64,000 nt of DNA from Microcebus murinus (GCF_040939455.1 NC_134136.1:107806014-107870013), one strand, 5' to 3'. Shown: positions 1 to 9,850, counted from the first letter of the stretch. Translations and numbers: made by a program. Notes: generated by a model not told the origin, from the letters alone.

Positions 1-1083
1 TGATTCTTATGTTAATTACATTTTTGTACACAGTTATTTGGCAAATAGATGAGACCATATATATTATAAATTATCATGGGTACCTGAAACTAATTCATTT
101 TTTATTGCATGGCTGAATCCTTAATAATTTGACTCAAGAATACCACTAGGAATTATGATAGAATTAGAGAATTATTTCCCTATTTTTCCCATTTTCTCTC
201 ATAGCAAATGGGCTCTTAACATGGCGAAAAAATTCTTGGGCTGCTACCCTTCCTTCCCCACCCCAAATTTGGTCTATTTTCTAAATGAGAATCACTTAGT
301 TACCATGACAACAAGCATTATATGAACAGATCTATAGAGTGCCTACTTTTGTCTAGCATTTGCTAATAACCATCAAATGAATACAAAGCAATATTGAGGG
401 AGTCATAATTAAGAAAGGAAAATATATATTCGAAAATGTATTCCAAAAATCCATACAAATACAAGATATAATCCAAGAGCAAAAACATAAATTATTCAAT
501 TGAACATGAATTGTAAGTAAATCTTAGCCTTATTTTCGTTGTTATGATCTTTAGCTCTTCATAAATAAAAATAATGAGATTGTACATCCTTGAAGGGCAC
601 ATGGGGATAAATTTGAAATCATGGAGGTCAATATCTGTTTATATCGCTAAGTCAATGAAATATTAAAATAAAGCCAAACTTTATAATACAACATAGCACT
701 ATTTCTAATCTAAGGGGGATTTTATTTTTTAATTTTAATCAAAATCAAAAGACAACAGTTTGAACAATATTTTTGAAAAGAAAGAATCCAAAGTTATTTC
801 AAGTCATTAGCCTGTATTTTGGTGCCGCAAATTTTCTGAGTATTATTCATGCAACGAACCACTAAGATTTCAAGAAAGGACCTTTTGTTCTAGCTTTCAC
901 CAGTCATCCTCTTCAGGGAATCCCTTTACAGCAAAGAGGCAAATTATTCAAGGTGATATCCTTCCTGAGTCAGCCAGTATCTAATGACTGATGGAGGAAG
1001 GAGTATAAAGTTCTGGCCAATTAGGCCCAATGCAGGTTGATCCTGGCTATCTAGAGCTTCTCGTGGTGAAGGCTGAGTCCAAG
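1..1083. other. Intergenic DNA, nothing recognised
   Basis: AT-rich sequence with no open frame of convincing length and no repeat family I can name. Ancient, heavily diverged repeats could be hidden here. Confidence 0.6.
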
Positions 1084-1490
1084 TACCGTGTTTCCCCGAA
1101 AATAAGACAGGGTCTTATATTTATTTTTCTTCAAGAAGACAACCTAGGGCTCATTTTCAGGGGATGTGTTATTTTCCCCTCAAAGCCTCAGCCTTGCAGC
1201 ACGCACAGGATGGCTAGGACCTGACAGGGGGAGCTGACCTTGTTGGTGGGGCTGCCCGCACCTTTCTGGTCACCTCTGGGATAGTAGCTGTCATGATGGG
1301 GTAGATAAGAAGGGTTGCTCCTCTTCTTTATTGCTCTGAGATGATTAATGCATGGTTTCTGCAGATATGCTGTGTAGCCACAGCCATCAGTAGGTCTTAT
1401 TTTTGGGGTAGGGCTTATATTGCGCATTTGCTTAAAAATCCCTCTAGGGCTTATTTTATGGGTAGGTCTTATTTTCGGGGAAACACGGTA
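1084..1490. mobile_element. Tc1/mariner-like non-autonomous DNA transposon
   Basis: The element (1086-1488, 403 bp) starts with CCGTGTTTCCCCG and ends with the exact reverse complement. The 23-bp terminal repeats at 1086-1108 and 1466-1488 match at every base. A TA dinucleotide sits directly outside each end (1084-1085, 1489-1490), the target duplication expected of Tc1/mariner elements. The right part repeats the terminal motif imperfectly (AATAAGACCTAC- or AATAAGCCCTA-like units near 1395, 1410 and 1455). The GC-richer core shows no transposase, so the element is non-autonomous. Short open frames over it are chance readings. Superfamily is inferred from TIR plus TA; I cannot name the family. 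Confidence 0.8.
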
Positions 1491-1644
1491 TCACAATCTG
1501 TCTTTCTGTTGCTTCTTCCCTTACATAGCGTTTGGTCAGTAGGTAATCCCTTAATAAATATCCTGCAAACTAAAACCCACCTTAGAGTTAGTTTCTGGAA
1601 GACCTGATTGAATTAGGAGAAGTGTAATAAGGCATTACTGTCAA

Positions 1645-1662
1645 AGAGAGAGAGAGAGAGAG
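1645..1662. repeat. (GA)n microsatellite
   Basis: Nine uninterrupted AG units. Confidence 0.95.
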
Positions 1663-1744
1663 AATTTTGCACTTCAGTACCTGGCATTGCCAAATATTAA
1701 GTTATAGCCGTAAAGGAAACTTTATTTATTCAGACACATTGGAG

Positions 1745-1936
1745 CATGGGTCCTCAAACTTTTTAAACAGGGGGCCAGTTCACGGTCCTTCAGACCATTG
1801 GAGAGTGCACACTGTGGGCCCAGGACGAGTTGGCTGCTAAACAAGATAGGCAGTGGTGGCAAAAACACCTGGAGGGCCAGATAAATGTGGTAGGTAGCCC
1901 TCATGTGGCCCGTGGGTCGTAGTTTGAGGATGCCTG
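1745..1936. mobile_element. Short hAT-superfamily MITE with 8-bp target duplication
   Basis: The 192-bp element begins CATGGGTCCTCAAACT and ends AGTTTGAGGATGCCTG, which are imperfect inverted repeats of the hAT type. Direct 8-bp duplications flank it: CATTGGAG (1737-1744) and CATTGGAA (1937-1944), 7 of 8 identical, as expected for hAT transposition. The interior ('gggggccagttcacggtcc ... ggcccgtgggtcgtag') resembles the OposCharlie-type hAT MITEs known from several mammals; that family name is from memory and is not proven. Confidence 0.85.
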
Positions 1937-1984
1937 CATTGGAATAAAAGACTCATCTGAGTTTAAAAGCTTAAAAATGATAAC

Positions 1985-2222
1985 AGGTGAGGTGCAGTGG
2001 CTCATGCCTATAATCGGAGCACTTTGGGAACCAGAGGTTGAAGGGGTAGAGAGAATTTCTTGAGGCAAGGAGTTCAAGACCAGCTTAGGCAACATAGGGA
2101 TATCCAATCTCTACAAAAAAAAAAATGTGTTTTTTTAAATCAGCTAGGGGTAGTAGTGTTTACCTGTAGTTTTAGCTACTAGGAAGGCTGAGGTAAGAGG
2201 ATCACTTGAGCCCAGGAGATCT
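1985..2222 (+). mobile_element. Old Alu SINE, left part
   Basis: Diverged Alu starting near 'aggtgaggtgcagtggctcatgcc' and running through the A-rich linker (2113-2123) into the right monomer up to 'gagcccaggagat'. It is interrupted there by a hAT-Charlie element and resumes at 2687. It lacks the strepsirrhine linker seen in the two younger Alus, so it is an older J-like copy. Confidence 0.85.
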
Positions 2223-2686
2223 GCAGTATGCAACCCCTGTGATAGGACCAGTACCAGTCCATGATCTGTTAAGGATTGGGTCATACAGTAGGAAGTGAGC
2301 AGCAGGCCAGTGAAGCTTCATCTGTATTTACAGCCACTCGCCATGATGGCATAAACTCCACCCCCTATCAAATCAGCAGTGGCATTAGATTCTCATAGGA
2401 CCTCTAACCCTACTGTAAACTGCACATGTGAGGGATCTAGGTTGTGGGCTCCTTATGAGAATCTAATTCCTGATGGTCTGAGGTGGAGCTGAGGCGGTGG
2501 CTGCTGTGGAGTGGCTGCAAATACAGATTATCATTAGCAGAGAGGTTTGACTGCACACTACATGTAATGTGCTTGAATCATCCTGAAACACCCCCCCACA
2601 CACACACACACACACACACTGCTCCATGGAAAAGTTGTCTTCCATGAAACCAGTCCTTGCTGGAAAAAAGGTTGGGGACTGCTGGA
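2223..2686. mobile_element. hAT-Charlie element (MER30/MER1-like) inserted in the Alu
   Basis: Termini 'cag(t)...aacccctg' and 'ggttggggactgctg' are hAT-Charlie ends. The sequence GGAGATC recurs just before and just after the element (about 2215-2221 and 2687-2693), which fits the target duplication within the Alu. The interior has a 17-nt inverted pair, ATTAGATTCTCATAGGA (2384-2400) and its near-complement (2450-2467). A second copy of the same family lies at about 24714-25174. No transposase frame is present. Confidence 0.8.
2597..2619. repeat. (CA)n microsatellite in the Charlie element
   Basis: About eleven CA units preceded by a C-run. The matching site in the second Charlie copy (about 25093) is not expanded, so the repeat grew after insertion. 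Confidence 0.9.
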
Positions 2687-2785
2687 GGAGATCAAGGATG
2701 CAATAAACTATAATATTGTCACTGTCTCAAGACTGGGTGTCAGAGTGAGATCTTATCTCCAAAAAAGAAAAGAAAAAGAAAGATA
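2687..2785 (+). mobile_element. Old Alu SINE, right part
   Basis: Continues the Alu right monomer ('atcaaggatgcaataaac ... gtcagagtgagatc') and ends in an A-rich tail at 2761-2784. GATAACA occurs both just before the Alu start (1979-1985) and after the tail (2782-2788), a plausible target duplication for the composite. Confidence 0.8.
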
Positions 2786-3059
2786 ACAAAACTACCACAG
2801 GGGGCACAAATGATGGTGGTCACAGGATAGGTAGGCAAAACTATCTATGCCATTATGGTCTCCATCTTGGCCTAGGAGGACTGAAGCTACAGGGGTCAAA
2901 TCAGCATTGTGCTTTTTAATTTTGTTAGTATGCTTCTTTCCCTGCAAATAATTAACCTCCAGACAGCTTTTCCCTGCTTTCCAAATGTAGGTAGATATAT
3001 CAGAGATGTTACTAGAAAGTGGAGGTGTGGATTGCAAACCACATGACATCCACCTTCCC
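2786..3059. other. Spacer upstream of the LAMP1 retrocopy
   Basis: No recognised repeat or gene. The long antisense frame across 2792-3244 has no similarity I know and overlaps the pseudogene start, so it is treated as chance. Confidence 0.5.
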
Positions 3060-5165
3060 GGGCCTTCTTCTCCATCTCTTGCACTCCTAGCCACCCACAG
3101 TGGTGTTTGGAGGGTGCAGCTGCTCCTGCTGATGCTCAAAGGACTCATACATGGTATATCTTCAGTATCTGTGGAAAAAAAATGGCTGCTGAACAACTTG
3201 CACAATGGATGCCTACTCAAGCTTCCTTCTTGACAAACTACCATACTAAAAGGGGCGATAAAAATGTGATCTTCTACCCACTGTCTAATGTAGAAGTACT
3301 GAATAGCAGCTGTTGTGGTAAAGAAAATGCTTCTGACACTAGTCTAATGATTGTTTTTGCAAGAGGATACACATTGACCCTTAATTTAATAAGAAATGCA
3401 ACACTCTGTGGTGTCCAACTGTTAAGTTTTGTTTATAACTTGGCAGACATAATTATTGTGCACAATGCAAGCTCAAAAGGAATCAGGGCTGTGGAATCCA
3501 TACCTGGCATCAAGATAAACAAAGATGAAAAATACAGATGTACCAGAAGCAACCTGGTACACATGAATAATGTATTAATAACTATTAAACTCCATGAAGT
3601 AACCATCCAAGAATACTACTCAAATAACTTCAGCAAAAAAGAAACACTAAGAAAGCAAGAAGAAACTTTCCCAACAATACCTCTAAGGCTTAAGCCTACC
3701 AGTTCTCCAACTTTTTCAGGGACAGAAAGTCCATCTGCCTTTAAGTAAAATATAAATGGCACAAATAGAACCAGTGTGCTTACAGAATAGGTGACAACTG
3801 GTCATCATCTATGAGAAAAACTGTAAGATGACTGTGACAAGAGTAAGGCAAAATAAGACCACTGAGCTATAATGCTCATTTAATGACACTGAAACTCTGC
3901 AGTAAAAATGTCATTCTTCTTGTCTTCAATTTTTGAATGAATACAGGTCCTGGCCTATTTTTCCTCCAAGTATTCCAGTTCAATACAAATCTATATGACA
4001 CCAGAAATCTCACTCTTAAAGCTTCCAATGACTAACTGAGAGTCTTTCAAACCACCACTAGACATTCTTAAAAGTTTGATGCTAAAGAAAACGTTCAAGT
4101 CACAAATGCCTTTTCAGTCAACATATTCAAATTTTGATGGGTCCGTGTTTTCAAGTTTGAAGATGACAAGTTTGGATCTGTAGAATAATGTCAACCACAT
4201 GAAAAAATGCTGAGTTCTGTTGCCATTGGTAGCTCTCCTATAGGATTTGTCCTTATTGTCTTAATTGCTTGTCTCATTGGCAGGAGCAGAAGTCATGCCT
4301 GGCATCAATTTGGCATTCTAAATTACTAAATTAGTTTCAACTGCTATAGATCATCAGCTGTTGTAAGAGACCTCTATTCATTTTCCCTGAGTTTAAATTG
4401 ATATTGAAATAGAGGCATACTTTCTTGTAAACTTTTATTAAAAGTTTGCTTTATAAAATATGAAGTTCATCTTGCAACATTTACTATTCACAAAAGAGTA
4501 ACTATTGAAATAGTGGTGTTAGTTTTACTAACTGATTAAATACTAATATTTACCAAAGCAGAACTCTAAGGTAAGGATAAGTAAGAGTACTTTTCCAAAT
4601 TGGCCATGGCTCCTTCATCATTTAACCTTTTGAGATTTGGGTGCTTGGTTTCATCATTCTTTATTCAGATTTAAGCCATACAATGGGAAAATCTTGGGCC
4701 CTAACATTTATAACTGATGAAGGTTAGGTAATTGTTATAATGACATGTTTAAGTAATCCAAAATAATAGATGAAAGAAAAATATGCAACAAAGATAGTGC
4801 AAGTATAAAATTTGAAATGCTTCAATTAAACTTTAAGAATCAGGATGTGCATGGCCCATACAGGGGATGAATAGTGCAACATTGAAGCGTTACATAGTTG
4901 ATTGTATCTATTCTTCAGTATGTTTATGTTCTTTACTTAAAATCTGGCATATTTCTAAAATATTAAAATAAATTCTATTTTTACTATTTTATAAAGTGAT
5001 TTTCAATCTTCTATTCTAAGTTCAGGGTCCTCCTATATTCTGTACTCGTATAAAATATAGATTTCACGATACTGATTTATCTACTTAAAGTTGGTTAGGG
5101 TTGTAGACTTAAGTGATCAGTACATATGCAATTGCCTATAACAGTGCTAAAAATTTTCGTTTTTG
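3060..5165 (+). pseudogene. LAMP1P: Processed pseudogene of LAMP1 (lysosome-associated membrane glycoprotein 1)
   Basis: Intronless, decayed copy of LAMP1 mRNA. The parent encodes a heavily glycosylated lysosomal membrane protein of about 417 residues with one transmembrane helix and a short GY-x-x-I sorting tail. A leucine-rich signal-peptide remnant is read at 3116-3150. The frame 3219-3745 gives SCCGKENASDTSL, RNATLCGVQLLSFVYNLAD, NASSKGIRAVESI, KYRC and VHMNN, which follow the first luminal domain closely. The hinge is followed by stops and frameshifts. The second luminal domain is recovered near 3860-4190 (for example NAFSVNIFKF). The membrane segment and tail lie near 4215-4320 (FVLIVLIACLIG, then RSRSHAWHQFGI with the sorting tyrosine lost), ending at a TAA at 4319-4321. 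From about 4330 the sequence tracks the LAMP1 3' UTR as I recall it ('gaagttcatcttgcaacatt', 'ttaccaaag', 'attgcctataacagtg') to about 5165. It is not expressible as LAMP1. Confidence 0.93.
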
Positions 5166-5224
5166 TTTGTCTAAAAGCAACAACAAAGATTGACAATTAT
5201 AAATTATTAATGGATCAGGAACTG

Positions 5225-5375
5225 TATGGTGAGATTTACATTTATTACCTTAGGTTATTTCCTTGTTATTTAAATATCCTCCTGTCATTTTACAGATAAG
5301 GAAGTAACTTATATATGGTTAGATAGCCAGCAGGTAGGATTACCAGAATTTGATTTGCTATCTTATTGACCTTAC
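5225..5375 (+). mobile_element. MIR SINE fragment
   Basis: The stretch 'attttacagataaggaagt ... atagccagcaggtaggatta' follows the MIR core and 3' part ('ttacagatgaggaaactgag ... cagctagtaagtggcagagc') with old-repeat divergence. Confidence 0.55.
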
Positions 5376-6229
5376 CATTCAATATCTAGGTTTGGCCACT
5401 TCACACTGCCTCCTTCAGTGTTAGGAAAAAAATTAAATAAATATATTTCTACTATATTAAACTATATACCTAATTGTTTTTATGTGCATAAACTTCCTAT
5501 TCTCTTGGCCTACTATAGGACTCTTTTCTCAAAGTATACCAAGCCATCACTAAGACAAAGTCCACAATAGACACCTCCTACTACTCCTTTATCATGCAAT
5601 GGACTGTTTCTATGTACCTACACAATCTTTCCTCTCTGCCACATGCCTCAGATCCAACACTGATTGTGCTCCACTTCAGTAGCATTGTCCCTGGCATTCC
5701 AGGCTTCTTATGTCCTATTGTCCTGGCTTTCTGTCTATTTCATTTCCCTACCCTCTCAAAAAAATTTTGTTTCTAGTGGAACCAGAGGTGGTATGAAAGC
5801 AAAGAGCCTCCTACCACATGAAGGTTATAATGGGTTACAGCATTTCATGTGTGAAAGTCTGCAAGTAATTCAAAGCCATGCCTCTTTTTGCTATTAAAAA
5901 GAGATTTTTAAAGAAAAAATTATGCCAATTCTACTTTATTATTATTTTTTACTTATCCAGGTCCATTCTTCATGCAGTATAGTCTGAAAGACTGTAAGGT
6001 TTAGGATTCTACACTAATATATTGTCAAGGCAACACTAATCAATAATAAAGGTACCTAGTGTCAGCCTGTCTGCCTGCATATCTATCAATCCATTTATCA
6101 TGTATTTCTCTAATTTCTTCTGTTAATAGTTCAGTGTTAGGGGTAATGGTGGCAAACAGAGTAAGGAGACCAGAATAAAATCTGTGGCAAAATGAATTGT
6201 GCCATTGAAGGACGTCATGCTCTAAGTCT
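5376..6229. other. Intergenic DNA, nothing recognised
   Basis: Two overlapping short frames at 5594-5897 show no conserved family features. I cannot assign this stretch. Confidence 0.5.
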
Positions 6230-6269
6230 AAAATTTACTGCTACACAATTGAGTTCTTTTTCTTCTAAG

Positions 6270-6545
6270 TGAAAATATCACAATAATGGAAAAACAAACA
6301 TCACATGTACTCATCATTAAATTAGAACTAATTGATCAACACCTATGTGCACATATGGAAATAACATTAATCGGAAATCAATTAGGTGGCTAGGGAGGGG
6401 GGATGGATAAGTTCAAACCTAAGGGGTACAATGCACACCATCTGGGTGATGGGCACATTTATAACTTTGACTCAAATGGTACAAAAGTAATTTATGTAAC
6501 CAAAATGTTTGCATCTCCATAATATTCTTAAATTAAAAATATTTT
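6270..6545 (+). mobile_element. Strepsirrhine-type L1 3' end (5'-truncated)
   Basis: Contains the end of ORF2 and the 3' UTR of the lineage L1: 'catgtactcatcattaaatt', 'caacacctatgtgcacatatg', a G-rich block at 6391-6408, 'gcacaccatctgggtgatg', and a terminus 'gcatctccataatattctta' followed by A-rich DNA. It is more diverged than the copies at 7.7 and 60.1 kb. Confidence 0.8.
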
Positions 6546-6639
6546 AAAATTCTTAAAAACCAATAAAAGGAAATCATTTGTATAAGGAGATAAATTTTCT
6601 TCATCTTAAAGTGCTTTAAAAATAGAACTTTGAAACATA

Positions 6640-7110
6640 CTTGAAGAGAAGTATACGTTTTTTTCTAAAATAGTGTTGGGAAAACTGGATATCTATATGT
6701 AAAATAATAAACTTGGACCCTTACCATATACTATCTACAAAAAGTAACTCAAAATGAATCAAGGATGTAAACATAAAAGCTGAGTCTCTAAAACTCTCAG
6801 TAGAAAATATAACAAAAAACCCTCATGACATGGGATTTGGCAATGGTTTCTTGAATATGACACCAAAAATACAGTGCATGTGAGAAATATTTGAAAGTCA
6901 TATATCTGATAAATTGGTTAATATGCAGAATATACAAAGAACTCCAACTCAACAACAATAAACAAACAACTCAACAACTAAATTCAAAATTGTGGAAAGG
7001 ATTTGAACAGATATTTCTCCAAATATATATAAGCAGTCAATAAGCACATGAAAATATACTCAACATCATTAATCATTAATAAAATGCAAATCCAAAAGAG
7101 CATAAGACAT
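6640..7110 (+). mobile_element. Old L1 (L1M) ORF2 3' part, segment 1
   Basis: Matches the distal ORF2 region of mammalian L1 ('gggaaaactggatatctata', 'gacatgggatttggcaatgg', 'tttctccaaatatatataag'), with stops in every frame. It breaks at about 7110 and continues at 7785 and again at 9235, interrupted by younger elements. Confidence 0.85.
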
Positions 7111-7575
7111 TTTATTATAGACATCTGCACTCGAATGTTTATGGCAGCACAATTCACTATTGCAAGGACGTGGAAACAACCCAAGTGTCCACCAATTCAT
7201 GAGTGGATTGTTAAAATTTCGTATATGTTTACAATGGAATATTACTCAATTCTAAGAAATGACAGTGAGCTAGTACCACTTATATTATCCTGGATTGAGC
7301 TTAAGGCCATTATCCAAAGTAAGGTGACACAAGATCAGAATAATGGGGTCCAAATATACTCACCATCAAATTGGTACTGACTGATTAACACTATGGTGGC
7401 TCAAAGGGTGGTGGTGTTCACCAGGGATTTGGGGGTTGGGTGAGTAGACCCACATCTGTGGGATGTGGTGAACATTGTGGAAGGGAAGGGCATACCTTTA
7501 ACCCTTGCTAGGGAGAGGCAAATATATAAAATGTAACCCAAGTGTTAAGAAAAACAAAACAAAACAAAACAAAAA
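7111..7575 (+). mobile_element. Young L1 3' end inserted in old L1
   Basis: 5'-truncated L1 starting at 'tatagacatctgcactcgaa' and running through the ORF2 C-terminus (open to the TGA at 7378-7380, ending SPSNWY) into a 3' UTR. It ends in an A/C-rich tail (AAAAC repeats, 7550-7576). The flank AAAAGAGCATAAGACAT (7094-7110) resembles AAAAGAGAAATAAAACAC after the downstream tail (about 7767-7784), a possible target duplication for the composite. Confidence 0.75.
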
Positions 7576-7767
7576 ACATTTGTCGGTTGTGGGGCAGGTG
7601 GGAGGGGGGAGGAGGGGATGGGTATATACATACATAGTGAGTGTGATGCATACCATCTGGGGGATGGACACGCTTGAAGCTCTGACTCAAGGGGCGAGGG
7701 GAGACAAGGGCAATATATGTAACCTTAACGTCTGTACCCTAATAATATGCTGAAATAAAAAAAAAAA
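7576..7767 (+). mobile_element. Second L1 3' UTR unit directly following the first
   Basis: Begins inside the L1 3' UTR ('tttgtcggttgtggggcagg'), continues through the G-rich tract at 7596-7621, 'ccatctgggggatggacacg' and 'ctgtaccctaataatatgct', and ends in poly(A) at 7757-7767. It either inserted in the tail of the preceding L1 or is a second 3' UTR module of the same copy. Confidence 0.7.
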
Positions 7768-7784
7768 GAAAAGAGAAATAAAAC

Positions 7785-8123
7785 ACAGCAAGATGCCATT
7801 TTGTTAGAATGGCTATTATGAAAAAACAAATAACAATGAAAAATAATAAATTTCAAGAATGGGAAGAGATTGGAACCTTTGCACACTGCTAAAGGGAATT
7901 TAAAATGGTATAGCCACTATGGAAGACAGCATGGCAGTACCATAATAATTAAATACAGAATCATCATATGATCCAGCAATTTCACCTCTGGGTATATATG
8001 CAAAGGAATTAAAAGCGGGGATACAAAGAGATATTTGTATACCCATATTTACAGCAACATTATATACAATAAGTGGAAGCAACCTAAGTGTTTATCAATG
8101 GATAAGTGGATAAACAAAGCATG
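7785..8123 (+). mobile_element. Old L1 (L1M) ORF2 3' part, segment 2
   Basis: Resumes the ORF2 text left at 7110: 'gttagaatggctattatgaa', 'ccagcaatttcacctctggg', 'ggaagcaacctaagtgttta'. Interrupted again at 8124 by a TG repeat and a Tigger element. Confidence 0.85.
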
Positions 8124-8150
8124 GTGTGTGTGTGTGTGTGAGTGTGTGTG
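8124..8150. repeat. (TG)n microsatellite
   Basis: TG run with two interruptions, lying exactly at the L1/Tigger boundary. Confidence 0.9.
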
Positions 8151-8152
8151 CG

Positions 8153-9182
8153 CAGAATTGACCTTTAATAAAGTGACAGTTAGGGGCACCAACCCCTCCA
8201 CAGTCAAAAATCTGTCTATAACTTTTAACTATCTAACTACTAACAGCCTGTTGACCAGAAGCTTTACTGATAACAGCCAATTAACACATATTTTGTATGT
8301 TACATGTATCATATATTGTATTCTTACAATAAACTAGAGAAAGAACATGTTATTAATAAAATCATAAAGAGAAATACATTTATAGTACTATACTGTATTT
8401 ATCAATGCTGTAAGTATATGTCATCTGCTTACAAGATGAATTGTCTGTTTGAAATGGTAAGGAATCACAGCTGTAGACCTCAATCTATGGTACATATCAA
8501 GCAATTCACTTTCCCTTGTAATGTCATGACTTTTCTCTTCTTCTTGGAAGCACTCCCAGCATCACTAGTGGAACTTTGTATGAGTCCTATGGCGTTATTT
8601 AAGGTTTATGGTATTCCACTAAACATGATAAAAAATACACGAGTACTATGAGAGATCAATTTTTATTGTGATGCACAAATTATTGAAGAGATGAACTGCT
8701 TACATTGAGATGGTGAGCGTCACGCAACATTTTAAGTGGATACTCACAACATTTGAGCTCACCACCATAGCAACAGGAGGTGGGTAAAAAGTTATTACAG
8801 TAGCACAGTATGTACTAGAGTTATTTTTATATAGTTATGATTTAATATGGCATCATTATGTTTGTTTATATTTCTTTTGATTGCAAATAGCACCATGTAT
8901 GGCATGTGTAAATTTTGATAAATTTTAACTTTTCATAATAGATTTGTTTATATTTTATGGTAGTAAATTATAAAATGGACTAGTATCTACATATGTTTTA
9001 TACATTCATGACATATATAATTTTTTATTTTTCTTTTTTTATATTTCTAGGTTACATGGTTCATCTACAAGTTTTTTTTCAAATTGCGAAAAATCTCCAA
9101 AATTTTTCTAATATATTTATTGAAAATAATCCATATAAGTGGGCTTGCACAGTTCAAACTCGTGTTTTTCAAGGTTCAACTC
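8153..9182 (-). mobile_element. TcMar-Tigger DNA transposon inserted in old L1
   Basis: Left end 'cagaattgacctttaataaag' and right end 'ttcaaggttcaactc(ta)' are decayed inverted ends of the pogo/Tigger type (consensus CAGTTGACCCTTGAAC). The internal text matches the Tigger3-like human family I remember ('gaccagaagctttactgata', 'gtaagcagttcatctcttc' on the minus strand, 'actagtatctacatatgttt'). Minus-strand translation near 8505-8555 gives KKKRKVMTLQGKV, similar to the N-terminal DNA-binding start of Tigger transposases (KRKxLTLxEKL). The rest of the transposase is missing. L1 sequence resumes downstream at about 9235. Confidence 0.85.
8462..8560 (-). pseudogene. Tigger transposase N-terminal remnant
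   Basis: Short minus-strand coding remnant (basic run KKKRKV followed by MTLQGK) matching the start of the CENP-B/pogo-type helix-turn-helix transposase. A frameshift or stop ends the similarity within about 30 residues. The DDE catalytic domain is absent. Confidence 0.6.
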
Positions 9183-9234
9183 TATATATAAATAAATAAA
9201 TTATGAATTAATATATATAGAGAGGATAGGCACC

Positions 9235-9635
9235 TCTTTATTTATACAATGAAATATTATTCAACCTTAAAAAGAAGAAAATTCTGATGCATGCTGTAAC
9301 ATAGATGAGTCTTGAATACCTTGTGCTAAATGAAATCAACCAGTCCTGATTAAACAAACACTGTATAATTCCACTGATATGAATCACCTAAAGCAGTCAA
9401 ATTCCTAGAGACATAAATTAGAATGATGGTTCCCATTCTAATGGGCAAATAGGCAGTTATTGTTTACTAGGTATATAGTTTCAGTATGTAAAGATCAAAA
9501 AATTGTAGAGACAGATTGTGGTGATGGTTGCACAACAATGTGTGTGTACTTAATGCCATTGAACTGTGTACTTAAAATTGGTTAAAATGGTAAATTTTAT
9601 AAAGTGTATATTTTACCACAATAAAAATAAGTATA
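9235..9635 (+). mobile_element. Old L1 (L1M) 3' end, segment 3
   Basis: Resumes at 'tacaatgaaatattattcaac' and runs through 'tgctaaatgaaatcaaccag' into the L1M 3' UTR ('gtggtgatggttgcacaaca', 'gaactgtgtacttaaaattgg', 'ttttaccacaataaaaataag'). This completes the element begun at 6640. Confidence 0.85.
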
Positions 9636-9813
9636 TGATTGATATTTAAAAATAAAAATGTCATAATACTTGACTCATATATGAAGAAGGGAAATATTAG
9701 AATATGTAATCCTTTGCTTCACTTCAAGGACAAGATTGGCAATCATTCAATTAAGTAAAATATAAATAAGTTATAATATAACTACATCCAGACCTATTTC
9801 AAGATATAATTTG

Positions 9814-9817
<4 letters not shown>

Positions 9818-9845
<28 letters not shown>
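9818..9845. repeat. (CA)n microsatellite
   Basis: CA run with one TA interruption near its start. Confidence 0.95.

Positions 9846-9850
<5 letters not shown>

Noticed and set aside
2792..3244. 150-codon antisense open frame
   Set aside because: It overlaps the 5' part of the LAMP1 retrocopy on the other strand and has no recognisable domain or start context.
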